A stretch of DNA of 64,000 nucleotides from SVTX01 sp045602385 (GCA_045602385.1 JAZSBL010000040.1:1-64000); one strand, 5' to 3'. Shown: positions 33,723-43,345, counted from the first letter of the stretch. Notes: generated by a model not told the origin, from the letters alone. Numbers and translations: made by a program.

Positions 33723-34385
33723 GTGTTAAGTAAACTAAACACAGGAAGTAAAAGTCTTTTCGAAGAACTGTGGGAATACTTTGACGAAACATATTTCTCT
33801 CCGGAAATACCAAGGCTTGAAAACTTCACACTTGGCACAGGAACGCTTGTTTCGCTCAAAACCATTCTCATAGGACTGACGATAGGGCTTATATTAGCAT
33901 CGTTTATAACGATCTATAACAAAAAATACATAGGCAGCTTTGTTCGCAAGCTTCTAAGCGACGAGTGCCACAGCAAAGAAAGCGCAAAAACGCTCGACGA
34001 GCTCGGTTATCTTAAAAAAATAGGCGTGAGACAAGCGATCAAAACCGACAAGCCGCTTTCTCGATGGATAAGGTGCGTTGAAGAAGACGAATTCAACGAA
34101 GAAATGTCAAAAAAGCGCGCGGAATACGAGGAAGCGCATAAAAATGAACCCAAAGCGCCCAAATTCAAGGAAGTATCATTCAAAAGAGATGTAAAGACCA
34201 TGCATTTCTACATTCCCGAGGAGAAAAAATACGCCATCGACGTAAAATTCAACGCCAAGGGAGCAAATTGGGTATCATTCATATTGGTAGCAGTCATTTC
34301 AATTGCGACGTGTGCGTTCTTGTCATTCGCGCTACCCGAGATCATACAAATGATCGACAACTTCATAACCGTTGTCAGCAAGTAA
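33723..34385 (+). CDS. membrane protein of unknown function
   Basis: A 220-residue protein with two membrane helices, about residues 45-64 and 188-209. Between them is a charged cytoplasmic or loop region of about 120 residues rich in Lys and Glu (AEYEEAHKNEPKAPKFKEVSF). I do not recognise the family. The start is GTG 33723 with AAAGGAGACTTAA just before it. It lies between serS and an amidotransferase gene, with its own terminator. Composition matches its neighbours, so there is no sign of recent transfer. Confidence 0.75.
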   Translation: MLSKLNTGSKSLFEELWEYFDETYFSPEIPRLENFTLGTGTLVSLKTILIGLTIGLILASFITIYNKKYIGSFVRKLLSDECHSKESAKTLDELGYLKKIGVRQAIKTDKPLSRWIRCVEEDEFNEEMSKKRAEYEEAHKNEPKAPKFKEVSFKRDVKTMHFYIPEEKKYAIDVKFNAKGANWVSFILVAVISIATCAFLSFALPEIIQMIDNFITVVSK

Positions 34386-34390
34386 TATAA

Positions 34391-34427
34391 TAATTAATGC
34401 CCGTTTAACAAAAACGGGCATTAATTA
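34391..34427 (+). terminator. terminator after the membrane protein gene
   Basis: A perfect 16-bp stem (34391-34406 with 34412-34427), TAATTAATGCCCGTTT and complement, with a 5-base loop. Confidence 0.75.
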
Positions 34428-34450
34428 TTATCGAAAGGTAGCAGTTGAAA

Positions 34451-35170
34451 ATGTGCAGTCTACATATAGCCCTATCCGCAACGATCAGTGACTCAAACAC
34501 CTTAAGCGTAAACAGAAATTATCTATCCGCAATATGGGATAACGGTGCGATCCCGACTCTGATTTGCCCGGATACGTCAAAACAATATATAGACAGCGTT
34601 TGCAACACCTTTGACGGCTTTGTTTTTTGCGGAGGAGGAGATATCGATCCAAAGTATTATAAAGAAGAGCGAGGGCCAAAAACAAAAAGCATTTGCGCAG
34701 AAAGGGATCTCTTTGAGTATAAATTATTTCACGCGGCGTACAGATCGGGAAAACCCATTCTCGGAATATGCAGAGGGATGCAGATCATTAACGTTTTCCT
34801 CGGCGGCACTCTGTTGCAAGACGTAGCAGGCCATATGCAGCAAGAGAAAAAACATATAGTAACACACGAAATTATCCTGACAAATGAATCAATCATAAAA
34901 TCGAACAAGGACTCTGCCACCATCTTGGTAAACTCCTTCCATCATCAGGCTATAAATAGCCTTTCCGTGGAACTGATTGCTGACGCATATAGCAAGAGCG
35001 ACGGATATATTGAAGCGTTCCACGGAAGAGGGAAGAACTTTTTGTACGGAGTCCAGTGGCACCCCGAATCGATCTATAAAATCTCAAGTATATCAAACGA
35101 CATTTTTAAGGCATTTATATCTGCCTGCGCGACAAAAAGAGAACTCCTACATAACACCCCAACAAAATAG
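34451..35170 (+). CDS. gamma-glutamyl-gamma-aminobutyrate hydrolase-type amidotransferase (peptidase C26)
   Basis: A 239-residue class I glutamine amidotransferase-like hydrolase of the PuuD/C26 group. FCGGGDIDPKYY is the family hallmark, the nucleophile Cys is in LGICRGMQ (about residue 107), and the His-Glu pair is in VQWHPES. It likely hydrolyses gamma-glutamyl amide bonds, for example of gamma-glutamyl-GABA or related amides; the substrate is not certain. ATG 34451 is chosen; a TTG two codons upstream sits closer to AAAGG and is an alternative start. It is free-standing with a terminator after it. Confidence 0.85.
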   Translation: MCSLHIALSATISDSNTLSVNRNYLSAIWDNGAIPTLICPDTSKQYIDSVCNTFDGFVFCGGGDIDPKYYKEERGPKTKSICAERDLFEYKLFHAAYRSGKPILGICRGMQIINVFLGGTLLQDVAGHMQQEKKHIVTHEIILTNESIIKSNKDSATILVNSFHHQAINSLSVELIADAYSKSDGYIEAFHGRGKNFLYGVQWHPESIYKISSISNDIFKAFISACATKRELLHNTPTK

Positions 35171-35191
35171 GCTATATATACACCGCACACA

Positions 35192-35221
35192 AAACAGGGC
35201 AAGCGTTCGCTTGCCCTGTTT
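35192..35221. terminator. bidirectional terminator
   Basis: Stem AAACAGGGCAAGC/GCTTGCCCTGTTT with a tight TTC-type loop between the convergent amidotransferase and lysK genes. Confidence 0.8.
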
Positions 35222-35252
35222 GTTCATTATATCATATATTATCAACGGTCGA

Positions 35253-37304
35253 TCAGTGGATCTGCGTTCCTTCGGGTACCATGTCGTCAACAAAAATGAC
35301 CTTGCAGCCGCAAGCATTGTTTGATGCCGCGAGAAGCATACCGTTGCTGTTTACACCGGTTATACGGGTAGGTGTAAGATTAGCTATAACTATGATCTTC
35401 TTTCCGACAAGCTCCTCGGGCTTGTAATCGTGCTTAATGCTGGAAACGATCACACGCTCGCCGATTCCGTCATTCAAGGTCAGCTTGTAGCATGAGTGAG
35501 ATTTTCTGATCTCCTGGCACTTAACGATCTTGCATACACGAAGATCAAGCTTTGAGAAATCATCCATTGTAGCATATTCTTCCTTGATCGGCTCTACGGG
35601 ATCAGGCTCACCGTAAACCTTCTCCTCAACAACAGGAGCCGCGTCAGCCTCCGCCTTAGCGTTGATAGCCTTCTCCTCGTCGGTCTCAGCATAGGAGAAG
35701 TCAAGAAGATGAACAAACCTGTCCTTTTCAATGGCATAAAGGAAAAGATAAAGTCTTGGGCCCTGCTCCTTGTCGATAAGAAGCTTGTAAACGGTCTTAA
35801 AGAACTTACCTTGAATTCCCTTAAGTTCCTTTTGGTCGGTGACTTCGGGGAAAATACGCTTGGGGATAGCATAAAGCTCCGCGTTAAGATCGTCAAGCGT
35901 GTATTCACCCTTCGCCATATAAGAGTAAAGGGAAGAGATCATTTCTTTTTCCTTATCGGAAAGCTCGCCCCAAACCTCGAAATTACGTGTAAATCGAAGC
36001 TTGTTGACCTGCTCGGGAGCACACTGTTCAAGCCAGAACTTTGCTCTGTCAAGGCGGTCAGCGAACTGCTCGTACTTGTAGGGTGTTCCGATCTTCTCAA
36101 ATACAGTTTCAAGCATGGGAACGTTAAAGTCAACGATAGAACCAAGCTGAACGAGAAGTCCCATGGGAACAGTCTCAAGCTTTCTGCCCTCGATCACACA
36201 GTTGTGCATAACGGCAGCGTTGTATTCACTCGCATTACCGGAGATATACTCGTTGTACATCTTGTCGAACTCAAAATACTGACGAAGGATTCCGTCATCG
36301 AAGCAGAAATCAAAGGCTTTGACCGGCTCAGTCTTGGAATAGAGCCAAAGGATTATTTCGGGCTGATAAAGCTTCAAGAGAAGCTCGGGAGTCATGTTAA
36401 GACCGGAGGACGAGGACATCTTACCCGCAACGCCCTTGATACCGATAAACTCATATCCCTGATAGATAGGAGCATCGTGATCGTATATCTTCTTTGCGAT
36501 AACCTTGGAGTTGTTGTAAGAACCTGTAGGAGCGGAATGATCCTTTCCGCCGGGCTCAAAGTCAACCTGCTCGTACTTCCAGCGCATTGCCCAGTCAACC
36601 TTCCAGCCAAGCTTGCAGTTGTAGTTTTCAAGGAAGTTAAACTTGCCGTGGTATCCGCAACGGCAGGTAAACTCCGCCTCGGTGCAGTCCTCGGAAAGGG
36701 ATGTGATCTTTGTAAAGTCGGTGTGACACTCGGGGCAGAAGATGCTGACGGGGTAGTACTCAGCCTTTTCGGCATCGTGTATCTCGCGTCGCTCCTCCTC
36801 GGTCTTTGTCATATCCTTTGTCTTAAAGGAATCAAGTATCTCAAATATCTCGCCTCTTCTTCTGAGGGCGGTGAGAAGATCGGCATTGTATTTACCCGAG
36901 CGGTACATATCGGCCTGATAGCGGCACTCAAATTTGATACCGAAGGGCTTGATCGCATTGAGGAATTCCTCCTCAAAGTGCTTTGCATAATTCTCGTGGC
37001 AGCCGAACGGATCGGGAATATCAACGTAAGGGCAGCCGATGTACTTATCGTATGTGTCGCCGACGACCGCCTGAACGTTTGCGGGTATTTTACGGCAACG
37101 GTCGAACTCATCCCATGAAATGATGAGCTTAGCCTTCTTACCCTTCTTTTGGAGAGCCTTGCAAACAAAGAGAGGTGTTGCAATATCTCTGAAATTTCCT
37201 ATATGAACGCTACCCGAGGGGGAGATACCCGCTGCGCAGACAAACTCCTCCTTTTCGGGGTGCTTTTGTATCAGTCTTTCAGCAATTTCTTCTGACCAGT
37301 GCAT
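35253..37304 (-). CDS. lysK: class I lysyl-tRNA synthetase fused to a C-terminal tRNA-binding domain
   Basis: A 683-residue enzyme charging tRNA-Lys. The class I HIGH-type motif is HIGN at 34-37 in GISPSGSVHIGNF, the KMSKS-type loop is KMSSSSG at 295-301, and a zinc ribbon CPEC/CRCG is at 190-217. About residue 575 onward is a second, separate domain (KLDLRVCKIVKCQEI ... TPTRITGVNSNGMLLAASN), an OB-fold of the Trbp111/EMAP II/MetRS-C type. Most bacteria use unrelated class II LysRS; class I is sporadic, and this added domain is unusual. A linker rich in Glu/Ala/Pro precedes it. ATG 37304 with AAGGA. Confidence 0.93.
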   Translation of the reverse strand: MHWSEEIAERLIQKHPEKEEFVCAAGISPSGSVHIGNFRDIATPLFVCKALQKKGKKAKLIISWDEFDRCRKIPANVQAVVGDTYDKYIGCPYVDIPDPFGCHENYAKHFEEEFLNAIKPFGIKFECRYQADMYRSGKYNADLLTALRRRGEIFEILDSFKTKDMTKTEEERREIHDAEKAEYYPVSIFCPECHTDFTKITSLSEDCTEAEFTCRCGYHGKFNFLENYNCKLGWKVDWAMRWKYEQVDFEPGGKDHSAPTGSYNNSKVIAKKIYDHDAPIYQGYEFIGIKGVAGKMSSSSGLNMTPELLLKLYQPEIILWLYSKTEPVKAFDFCFDDGILRQYFEFDKMYNEYISGNASEYNAAVMHNCVIEGRKLETVPMGLLVQLGSIVDFNVPMLETVFEKIGTPYKYEQFADRLDRAKFWLEQCAPEQVNKLRFTRNFEVWGELSDKEKEMISSLYSYMAKGEYTLDDLNAELYAIPKRIFPEVTDQKELKGIQGKFFKTVYKLLIDKEQGPRLYLFLYAIEKDRFVHLLDFSYAETDEEKAINAKAEADAAPVVEEKVYGEPDPVEPIKEEYATMDDFSKLDLRVCKIVKCQEIRKSHSCYKLTLNDGIGERVIVSSIKHDYKPEELVGKKIIVIANLTPTRITGVNSNGMLLAASNNACGCKVIFVDDMVPEGTQIH

Positions 37305-37346
37305 TTTTTATCCTTCTTTCAATGTATATAACTTAAAATCCACGAT

Positions 37347-37375
37347 ATTCTATCACATTTTGCGTCTCTTGTCAA
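37347..37375 (-). promoter_or_regulatory. sigma-A promoter of lysK
   Basis: On the minus strand TTGACA (37375-37370), 17 bases, TAGAAT (37352-37347). The leader of about 35 bases is too short for a T-box. Confidence 0.75.
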
Positions 37376-37415
37376 TAGTAAATCGAGGTAAATCACTCTC
37401 ATTTATCAATTGGCG

Positions 37416-39503
37416 TCAATCCTCAGATTCACTCGACGCTTTTTTCTTTCTTTTAATAACAAGGAGAACTATAAGTCCGGCAAGCGCCAATACAACGACT
37501 ACAACAACAATTATTACAATAACCGTCTCGGTGCTCTTGGCGGAATTTCCGTAAAGGGATACGTCAACTATCTCCACGCTTGCCTCCTCGCCGCCATCGG
37601 GAACAAGACAAAGCGCAACAGTTACCTCGTCAGAGGTGTCAACGCCATCGGTGAAATCGCCGAGATTAAAGTAGTATGTAACCTCGCCGTTCTCGGTTTT
37701 GCATTCACCGAGGTAGGTATAGGTATCAGCTCTCGTGTTCTCGTTTTTCAAAAGGACGTAAAGCGTGTCGCCGGATCCGGCGTTAAGTGTAATACCGAGA
37801 TATCCTGATTCCACAATAGACTCGGCGGGAACAGACGTCGCGATAATTCCGCTTGCCTTGGATGTAAGATCGGCCTCAAGCAACCAAGCAAATCCGTCAT
37901 CATTTAGCTTTCCCTGGAAGTTTTTGACGTCACCAACCGTCTCAAAGCTTGAGAGAGCCGAGGGGAAAGCCTTTTTCTGCTTTAATACAGAATCCTTCAT
38001 CTGCGTTTCACCTGACTGAGCGTACTTTAAGTTATTGGTGATAAAGGAGTCGAATTCAGGAACGGTAGCGCCTGTAAGCTTGTCCGTATATTCCTTAAGC
38101 TGCGAGTTTGTGCTGCTTCCGCACATCATAAATGCAAAATACAGATCAGACCTCGTGAATTTATCGCCGTATACGGAGCCCGAGTATATAAACGCCTCAA
38201 ATCCGTTCTCGGCAGCGGTATAATAAGCCATAGTGTAATACGCCGCGCAATTTTTGGATCCGGAATCGGACTGTAGCGCAAGACCGTCTATGATCATATC
38301 TCTCTTCTCGCTCTTGAATCTCATCTCGCTCTTGTCAATGAATTCCGAGAACTCGGAAATGTTCGCCGCGCCGATCTTGGAATGACTGTAGCTTTCAGAG
38401 CCAAGCAAAGCTGTAAGATCCTCTCCGCGTCCGAGATTGAGCGCTATCGCGTAGTCGTAGTCACCGCCCGCCTTTGCGGAGCTTGCAAAGTGAGACAGGA
38501 ACGCCTGCGCACCGATAATTCCGCTCTTACTGTCGGATTTCCATGAGTTGTCAACGGGAACGTATATCTTCGCAGCGGAATTTATGCTCTTGAGTATATT
38601 GTTGGACATTCTTGCCCAGAAGGAGTACATTCTCTCAAAGCCCTCTGTCTCAACGTCTCCCGCGTTGCAATATTCGGGATAGTTATTGACTCGGTCGCCG
38701 ATTATGTAATCGGACACCGCGTATCTTGATGCAAGAAATGCATAAAACGCTCTTGTGTATCTCGCGGTTTCTGAATTGTTGAGCTCTGGCATATAGCCCG
38801 AGATCTCCGACTCCTCAACCGTGAGTATTGTGCGAAGATATACTCGCATACTAAGCATCTCCGCCTCTTTGATCGCCTTGTCAAGCAGCTCTACCTCTTC
38901 ATTGTTGTAAAAGTAGGTGATATTCTCATAGTTGAATCTTACCGCATCAGGCTCAAAATCCTTCAGAATAAGCTTTCCCATGTCCGCGTTTATCACTATA
39001 TGCTCCGCGCCTATCGCAGAGGAACCCATAGGATCATTGCTTGCGATTCCCTTTATACCCGAGGTGGGAGCGGGGCCTTCGGCCTTGCCCGCAACAGATT
39101 CGGGGTTTGTTATATAAGCAAAATCGGTCAACGCGGAATATTTTTCACCGTGCTTTTCTGCCAGAACGAACGCGCTCGCAATTCGCGATGCACCCAAATC
39201 ATCAGTGAGAGAAAATTTGAATGTCATATTCTTTTTGGCCTTGGCCTCGGCGACAACACTTGCGTTTTTAAGTGATCCGCTCGACTGCATCTCGGACAGT
39301 GCCAGGATATACACCGTGTCCTTGGCGTGTTCGGAGGCATATGCCTCCTCAAGGGTCGCCTTAAGAGCAATCTGCCCGTCCTTTATTTCTACCGACGAAA
39401 TGCCGGTAACCGACTCTTCCTCCTCGCAGGCTACAAAGATGAATGCCGAAAGCAGCATCAGCGCAGCCATTATAATGCACAATAATGTTCTTGTTCTTTT
39501 CAT
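37416..39503 (-). CDS. large lipoprotein with C-terminal membrane anchor, possibly DUF5722/TIM-barrel type
   Basis: A 695-residue surface protein. The signal peptide ends in a lipobox (IFVAC), and the C-terminus has a second anchor: a Val/Ile-rich helix at about 658-685, then RKKKASSESED. The middle (AEHIVINADMGKLIL, YFYNNEEVELLDKAIKEAEMLSMRVYLRTIL, DYIIGDRVNNYPEYCN) reads like a glycosidase-type TIM barrel, resembling DUF5722. I cannot point to catalytic residues with certainty. The last 130 residues before the anchor look like a beta-sandwich. ATG 39503 follows GGAG; a TTG four codons earlier overlaps the ribosome site. Confidence 0.75.
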   Translation of the reverse strand: MKRTRTLLCIIMAALMLLSAFIFVACEEEESVTGISSVEIKDGQIALKATLEEAYASEHAKDTVYILALSEMQSSGSLKNASVVAEAKAKKNMTFKFSLTDDLGASRIASAFVLAEKHGEKYSALTDFAYITNPESVAGKAEGPAPTSGIKGIASNDPMGSSAIGAEHIVINADMGKLILKDFEPDAVRFNYENITYFYNNEEVELLDKAIKEAEMLSMRVYLRTILTVEESEISGYMPELNNSETARYTRAFYAFLASRYAVSDYIIGDRVNNYPEYCNAGDVETEGFERMYSFWARMSNNILKSINSAAKIYVPVDNSWKSDSKSGIIGAQAFLSHFASSAKAGGDYDYAIALNLGRGEDLTALLGSESYSHSKIGAANISEFSEFIDKSEMRFKSEKRDMIIDGLALQSDSGSKNCAAYYTMAYYTAAENGFEAFIYSGSVYGDKFTRSDLYFAFMMCGSSTNSQLKEYTDKLTGATVPEFDSFITNNLKYAQSGETQMKDSVLKQKKAFPSALSSFETVGDVKNFQGKLNDDGFAWLLEADLTSKASGIIATSVPAESIVESGYLGITLNAGSGDTLYVLLKNENTRADTYTYLGECKTENGEVTYYFNLGDFTDGVDTSDEVTVALCLVPDGGEEASVEIVDVSLYGNSAKSTETVIVIIVVVVVVLALAGLIVLLVIKRKKKASSESED

Positions 39504-39518
39504 TTCGATCTCCAAGAT

Positions 39519-40706
39519 TTATTTTTTCACTCTCGGCACTCTGGCTGAGATAAGACATAAGCATTCGTATTCAATGGTGTCGGCAAGCTCGGCCAATTCT
39601 CGCAGAGCGTCAGGAGTATCACCGAAAAGGATAACTCGGTCGCCGACCTTAACGTCAAGTCCGGTAACGTCTATCATACACTGATCCATACATATCCGAC
39701 CGATTATTTTCGCTTTATACTTGCCGGATCCGGTCAATACGGTAACCTCCGCGCCGGAATACTTACGCAAAAATCCGTCCGCATAGCCTATCGGAAGGGT
39801 AGCCACAGTCGTTTTCTTGTCAGTAACGAATGTACCGCCGTAGCCTACCGGGCTTCCCGCAGGCGCGTCGTGCAGATGCGCAACAACAGATGATAGAGAC
39901 ATTACGGAAGAAAGACCTATGTCACCAAAATGCTCCGATGGATATACTCCGTACAGCGCTATACCAAGCCTGACTCCGTCAAGATGATATTCGGGGAAGC
40001 GCAGTGTTGCCGCGCTGTTGCATGCGTGTGAAAACAGCTTTATTCCGCGCGAAGAAAGGATTTTACAAACCTTATCAAAGCGGCGCGCCTGCTCCCTGGT
40101 AAAGCTTTCGTGCGAAAGCGTATCGGCGATGTATCCGTCAGCCTTTGAGAAATGGGTAAATATCCCCTCAACCGAAAGGCCGTCAAGGCGAGCGATCCGC
40201 TCCGCCTCATCTGCGGCAGATTCACAAAGGGAATCATCGCCGGCGCACAGACCTATGCGATTCATACCTGTATCGATCGCAATGTGTACGCGAAGCTTGC
40301 ATTTTTTATCAATCGCCGAGCGCGACAGACTCTCTGCGTGGGCAAGACTTACCGCAGTTTGAATTATGTTGTTTGCGGCAAGGAATGGGACGTCAGAGGG
40401 ATCCGTATACCCAAGAATGAGAACATCCGCATCCGCCCCGGCCCTCAGACAAAGCTTGCGGACCGACGTAGCCTCCTCTGTGCAGGAAACGGCGAAAAAG
40501 TCGCATCCCATGTCAAGCAGCGCAGGCACACATATCTCCGCTGTATGTCCGTAAGCATCCGCCTTAACAACGGAAATAGGCCTTGACCCGCCTGACAAGG
40601 AAGAAAGAAGCGTATAATTGGCTCTCAAAGCATAGGTATCCACGATGCACATATTCCTTCTCGTATCTGTTTTGGGCATAGTATCGTAAAGATAGCAGGG
40701 CTGCAT
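39519..40706 (-). CDS. alr: alanine racemase
   Basis: A 395-residue PLP enzyme making D-alanine for peptidoglycan. The PLP lysine is in VVKADAYGH, the substrate-binding RLGIALYGVYPS and the catalytic tyrosine in SPVGYGGTF are present, and the C-terminal beta domain includes GRICMDQCMIDVTG. The start is ATG 40706 with AAAGGAG nine bases away. An N-terminal extension of about 15 residues before the barrel is slightly longer than usual. Fifteen bases separate it from the downstream lipoprotein gene, so the two share a transcript. Confidence 0.95.
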   Translation of the reverse strand: MQPCYLYDTMPKTDTRRNMCIVDTYALRANYTLLSSLSGGSRPISVVKADAYGHTAEICVPALLDMGCDFFAVSCTEEATSVRKLCLRAGADADVLILGYTDPSDVPFLAANNIIQTAVSLAHAESLSRSAIDKKCKLRVHIAIDTGMNRIGLCAGDDSLCESAADEAERIARLDGLSVEGIFTHFSKADGYIADTLSHESFTREQARRFDKVCKILSSRGIKLFSHACNSAATLRFPEYHLDGVRLGIALYGVYPSEHFGDIGLSSVMSLSSVVAHLHDAPAGSPVGYGGTFVTDKKTTVATLPIGYADGFLRKYSGAEVTVLTGSGKYKAKIIGRICMDQCMIDVTGLDVKVGDRVILFGDTPDALRELAELADTIEYECLCLISARVPRVKK

Positions 40707-40910
40707 AACACGTCTCCTTTCCGTCACCGCAGGACAATATCATAATTAACCATTATAATTATAGCACGCTGAAATAAATATTGCAATAAAATTTAGGCAA
40801 ATAAAAATATTTTTCTCAAAACGAGATACAATAATAAGCATATAACGGCTTCTCGCCGCATAAAATCAAGCGATAGCATATAAAAGATATAATTCGGGAG
40901 GTATCTCGCT

Positions 40911-41450
40911 GTGAAATCAAATACCGCAACTATGGCATTTTTGCTTCTTTGCATTATAATTTTCGGTTTTGGAATGAACGCGTGCGGAGGCAATGCGACA
41001 CGCGATAGATTTGAATATACGGAGCGCGATCTGAATGCAAAAATAAACGGCACCGTCGACGGAGACGATGTAAATGTTGTACTAAAAAGCCGTCCTGACG
41101 CGGGGCAGGGAGAATATGACCTTACTCTGACATTCGAGTCACCCGACGCGCTTGGCGGGCTCGTCATATCACACAATACAAACGGATCATACGAAGCAAG
41201 GCTTGGGGAGCTCATCATGCACGATTTCAAGGCGGATGGACTTTTTGAGCCTTTTTTGACGCTCCTTTATCACGGGGAGATAGCATCCGTATTCCGTGAC
41301 AGCGAGGGACACACAACGTTTTTTGTAAAGCAAGAGGGCATAGACCTCGAGTATTTGTTTTTGAAGGGGAGCGAGTATCCGTACAGCATAAAGGGAAGTT
41401 TGGGAGATAGAAAAATCGAGCTTTTTGTGCAAAGACTTGATCTTTCATAA
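40911..41450 (+). CDS. small lipoprotein of unknown function
   Basis: A 179-residue exported protein. GTG 40911 follows GGAGGTATCTCGCT. The signal peptide is followed by a lipobox (GMNACGG, Cys about 25). The mature part has alternating beta-strand patterns (YDLTLTFESPDALGG, GHTTFFVKQEGIDLEYLFL, YPYSIKGSL), which suggests a small beta-barrel or LolA-like sandwich; no specific family is recognised. It is divergent from alr and ends before the transketolase promoter, so it is monocistronic. Confidence 0.75.
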   Translation: MKSNTATMAFLLLCIIIFGFGMNACGGNATRDRFEYTERDLNAKINGTVDGDDVNVVLKSRPDAGQGEYDLTLTFESPDALGGLVISHNTNGSYEARLGELIMHDFKADGLFEPFLTLLYHGEIASVFRDSEGHTTFFVKQEGIDLEYLFLKGSEYPYSIKGSLGDRKIELFVQRLDLS

Positions 41451-41492
41451 AAGAGCCGACTAAATATTTGCGCAATAAAAAGCAGGTTTTTA

Positions 41493-41521
41493 TTGACAAG
41501 GGGGAATTTACAAGGTATAAT
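41493..41521 (+). promoter_or_regulatory. consensus promoter of the transketolase genes
   Basis: TTGACA (41493-41498), 17 bases, TATAAT (41516-41521): full consensus, 36 bases before the ATG. Confidence 0.88.
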
Positions 41522-41556
41522 ATATCTGTATTTAATCCATACAGGAGGATCTTTAA

Positions 41557-42390
41557 ATGGAAATGGCAAGAAAGCAAGAGCTTGCGGTTATCGCCGAGAA
41601 GATAAGACTTGGCGTAATCGAGGCCACACACGCAGCAGGCTCGGGACATCCCGGCGGCTCCCTCTCTATCGCAGATATCCTGGCGTACCTCTATTTTGAG
41701 GAGATGAACGTCAACGTTGAAAACAGCAAGGACGAAAACAGAGACAGATTCGTTCTCTCCAAGGGACATACCGCTCCCGCACTTTACTCGGCATTGGCGC
41801 TCAAGGGATTTTTCCCCTACGAGGAGCTTTTGACTCTCCGTAAGAACGACAGCCGTCTTCAGGGCCACCCCGACATGAAGGGCATTCCCGGTGTCGATAT
41901 GACTACGGGCTCTCTCGGTCTTGGAATTTCCGCTGCATGCGGAATGGCGCTTGCAGGCAAGCTTTCGGGTAAGGATTACAGAGTTTATACCATCCTCGGC
42001 GACGGCGAGAGCGAAGAGGGACAGGTATGGGAGGCATCAATGTTTGCCAACCACTATAAGCTTGACAACCTCTGCGTTATAATCGACTCCAACGGTCTTC
42101 AGATCGACGGACCCGTAGCGGAGATCATCGGTCCCGCCCCCTTCGAGCCTAAGCTTGAAGCGTTCGGATATAACGTTATCACAATCGACGGTCACGATCT
42201 TGACCAGATCGAGGCGGCATTCCGCGCGGCAAGAGAATGCAAGGGCAGACCCACCGCTATCGTGGCTAACACGGTAAAGGGCAAGGGCGTATCCTTTATG
42301 GAAAACAAGGTCAATTGGCACGGCGCGGCACCCAAGGATGCAGATTATGCCGTAGCGGTTGAAGAAATCAAGGCAAGGATCGGAGGTTAA
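41557..42390 (+). CDS. transketolase, N-terminal (TPP-binding) subunit
   Basis: A 277-residue subunit of split transketolase, exchanging two-carbon units between pentose and other sugar phosphates. HAAGSGHPGGSLS supplies catalytic histidines, and the thiamine-diphosphate/Mg motif begins GDGESEEGQVWEA (GDGx, then IIDSNGLQ). Splitting into two genes is normal in Clostridia. It carries AGGAGGA before the ATG. The second subunit begins five bases after its stop codon. Confidence 0.95.
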   Translation: MEMARKQELAVIAEKIRLGVIEATHAAGSGHPGGSLSIADILAYLYFEEMNVNVENSKDENRDRFVLSKGHTAPALYSALALKGFFPYEELLTLRKNDSRLQGHPDMKGIPGVDMTTGSLGLGISAACGMALAGKLSGKDYRVYTILGDGESEEGQVWEASMFANHYKLDNLCVIIDSNGLQIDGPVAEIIGPAPFEPKLEAFGYNVITIDGHDLDQIEAAFRAARECKGRPTAIVANTVKGKGVSFMENKVNWHGAAPKDADYAVAVEEIKARIGG

Positions 42391-42394
42391 GACG

Positions 42395-43333
42395 ATGGCA
42401 GATAAGATAGCGACAAGAGAAACTTACGGCAACGCCTTAGTCGAGCTTGCCGATAAATATGATTTTGTGGTGCTTGATGCAGACCTTGCAGAGGCTACCA
42501 AAACAATAAAGTTCAAAAAGGCACATCCCGAGAGATTTTTTGATTGCGGTATTGCAGAGGGTAACATGGTGAGCGTTGCGGCAGGACTTGCGGCAGCAGG
42601 CAAGATGACTTTCGTGTCCAGCTTCGCGATGTTTGCGGCAGGCAGAGCATACGAGCAGGTAAGGAATAGCGTCGGATACCCTCATTTGAATGTAAAAATA
42701 GGTGCAACCCACGCTGGAATTACCGTTGGCGAGGACGGCGCAACACACCAGTGTATCGAAGATCTCGCTCTTATGAGATCGATACCCGGCATGACAGTAG
42801 TAAACCCCTGCGACGCAGTTGAGGCTCGCGCGGCTATCGAGGCGGCTATGCAGACCTACGGCCCGTTCTATCTCCGCTTTGGAAGATTTGCAACACCCAT
42901 TCTCAACGACGGGGAAAGCTATAAGTTTGAGCTTGGAAAGGGCGTAATGCTCCGCGACGGTAAGGATGCAACAGTAGTTGCAACGGGATATATGGTCCAT
43001 CTTGCTCTTGAAGCGGCAGAGGAGCTTAAAGCAGAGGGTATTGACGTAAGAGTTATCAACATACATACCATCAAGCCCCTTGACAAGGATATCGTTGTTA
43101 AGGCAGCTCGCGAAACAGGCGCGATCGTAACCGCAGAGGAGCATACAGTAATGGGCGGACTTGGAAGCGCAGTTGCAGAGGCAGTCTGTGAGGCTTGTCC
43201 CGTACCGGTTCTCCGCGTTGGTGTAGAGGACAAATTCGGCAAATCGGGCAACGTACCCAAGCTTCTTGAAGAGTACGGACTTACCGCAAAGAATATTGCA
43301 GACAAGGTAAGAGCCGCAGTTAAGATGAAATAA
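42395..43333 (+). CDS. transketolase, C-terminal subunit
   Basis: A 312-residue partner carrying the pyrimidine-binding domain (FFDCGIAEGNMVSVAAGLAAAGK, with the catalytic Glu; TFVSSFAMFAAGRAYEQVRN) and the C-terminal domain with VITAEEH-type TAEEHTVMGGLGSAVAE. It starts at ATG 42395 with GGAGG eight bases away; the frame reaches back into the first subunit gene but lacks a ribosome site there. It forms the active heterotetramer with the preceding protein. Confidence 0.95.
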   Translation: MADKIATRETYGNALVELADKYDFVVLDADLAEATKTIKFKKAHPERFFDCGIAEGNMVSVAAGLAAAGKMTFVSSFAMFAAGRAYEQVRNSVGYPHLNVKIGATHAGITVGEDGATHQCIEDLALMRSIPGMTVVNPCDAVEARAAIEAAMQTYGPFYLRFGRFATPILNDGESYKFELGKGVMLRDGKDATVVATGYMVHLALEAAEELKAEGIDVRVINIHTIKPLDKDIVVKAARETGAIVTAEEHTVMGGLGSAVAEAVCEACPVPVLRVGVEDKFGKSGNVPKLLEEYGLTAKNIADKVRAAVKMK

Positions 43334-43345
43334 GAAAAAAGATAA

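Noticed and set aside
37305..37420. T-box leader upstream of lysK
   Set aside because: The transcript leader is only about 35 bases and has no specifier or antiterminator features.
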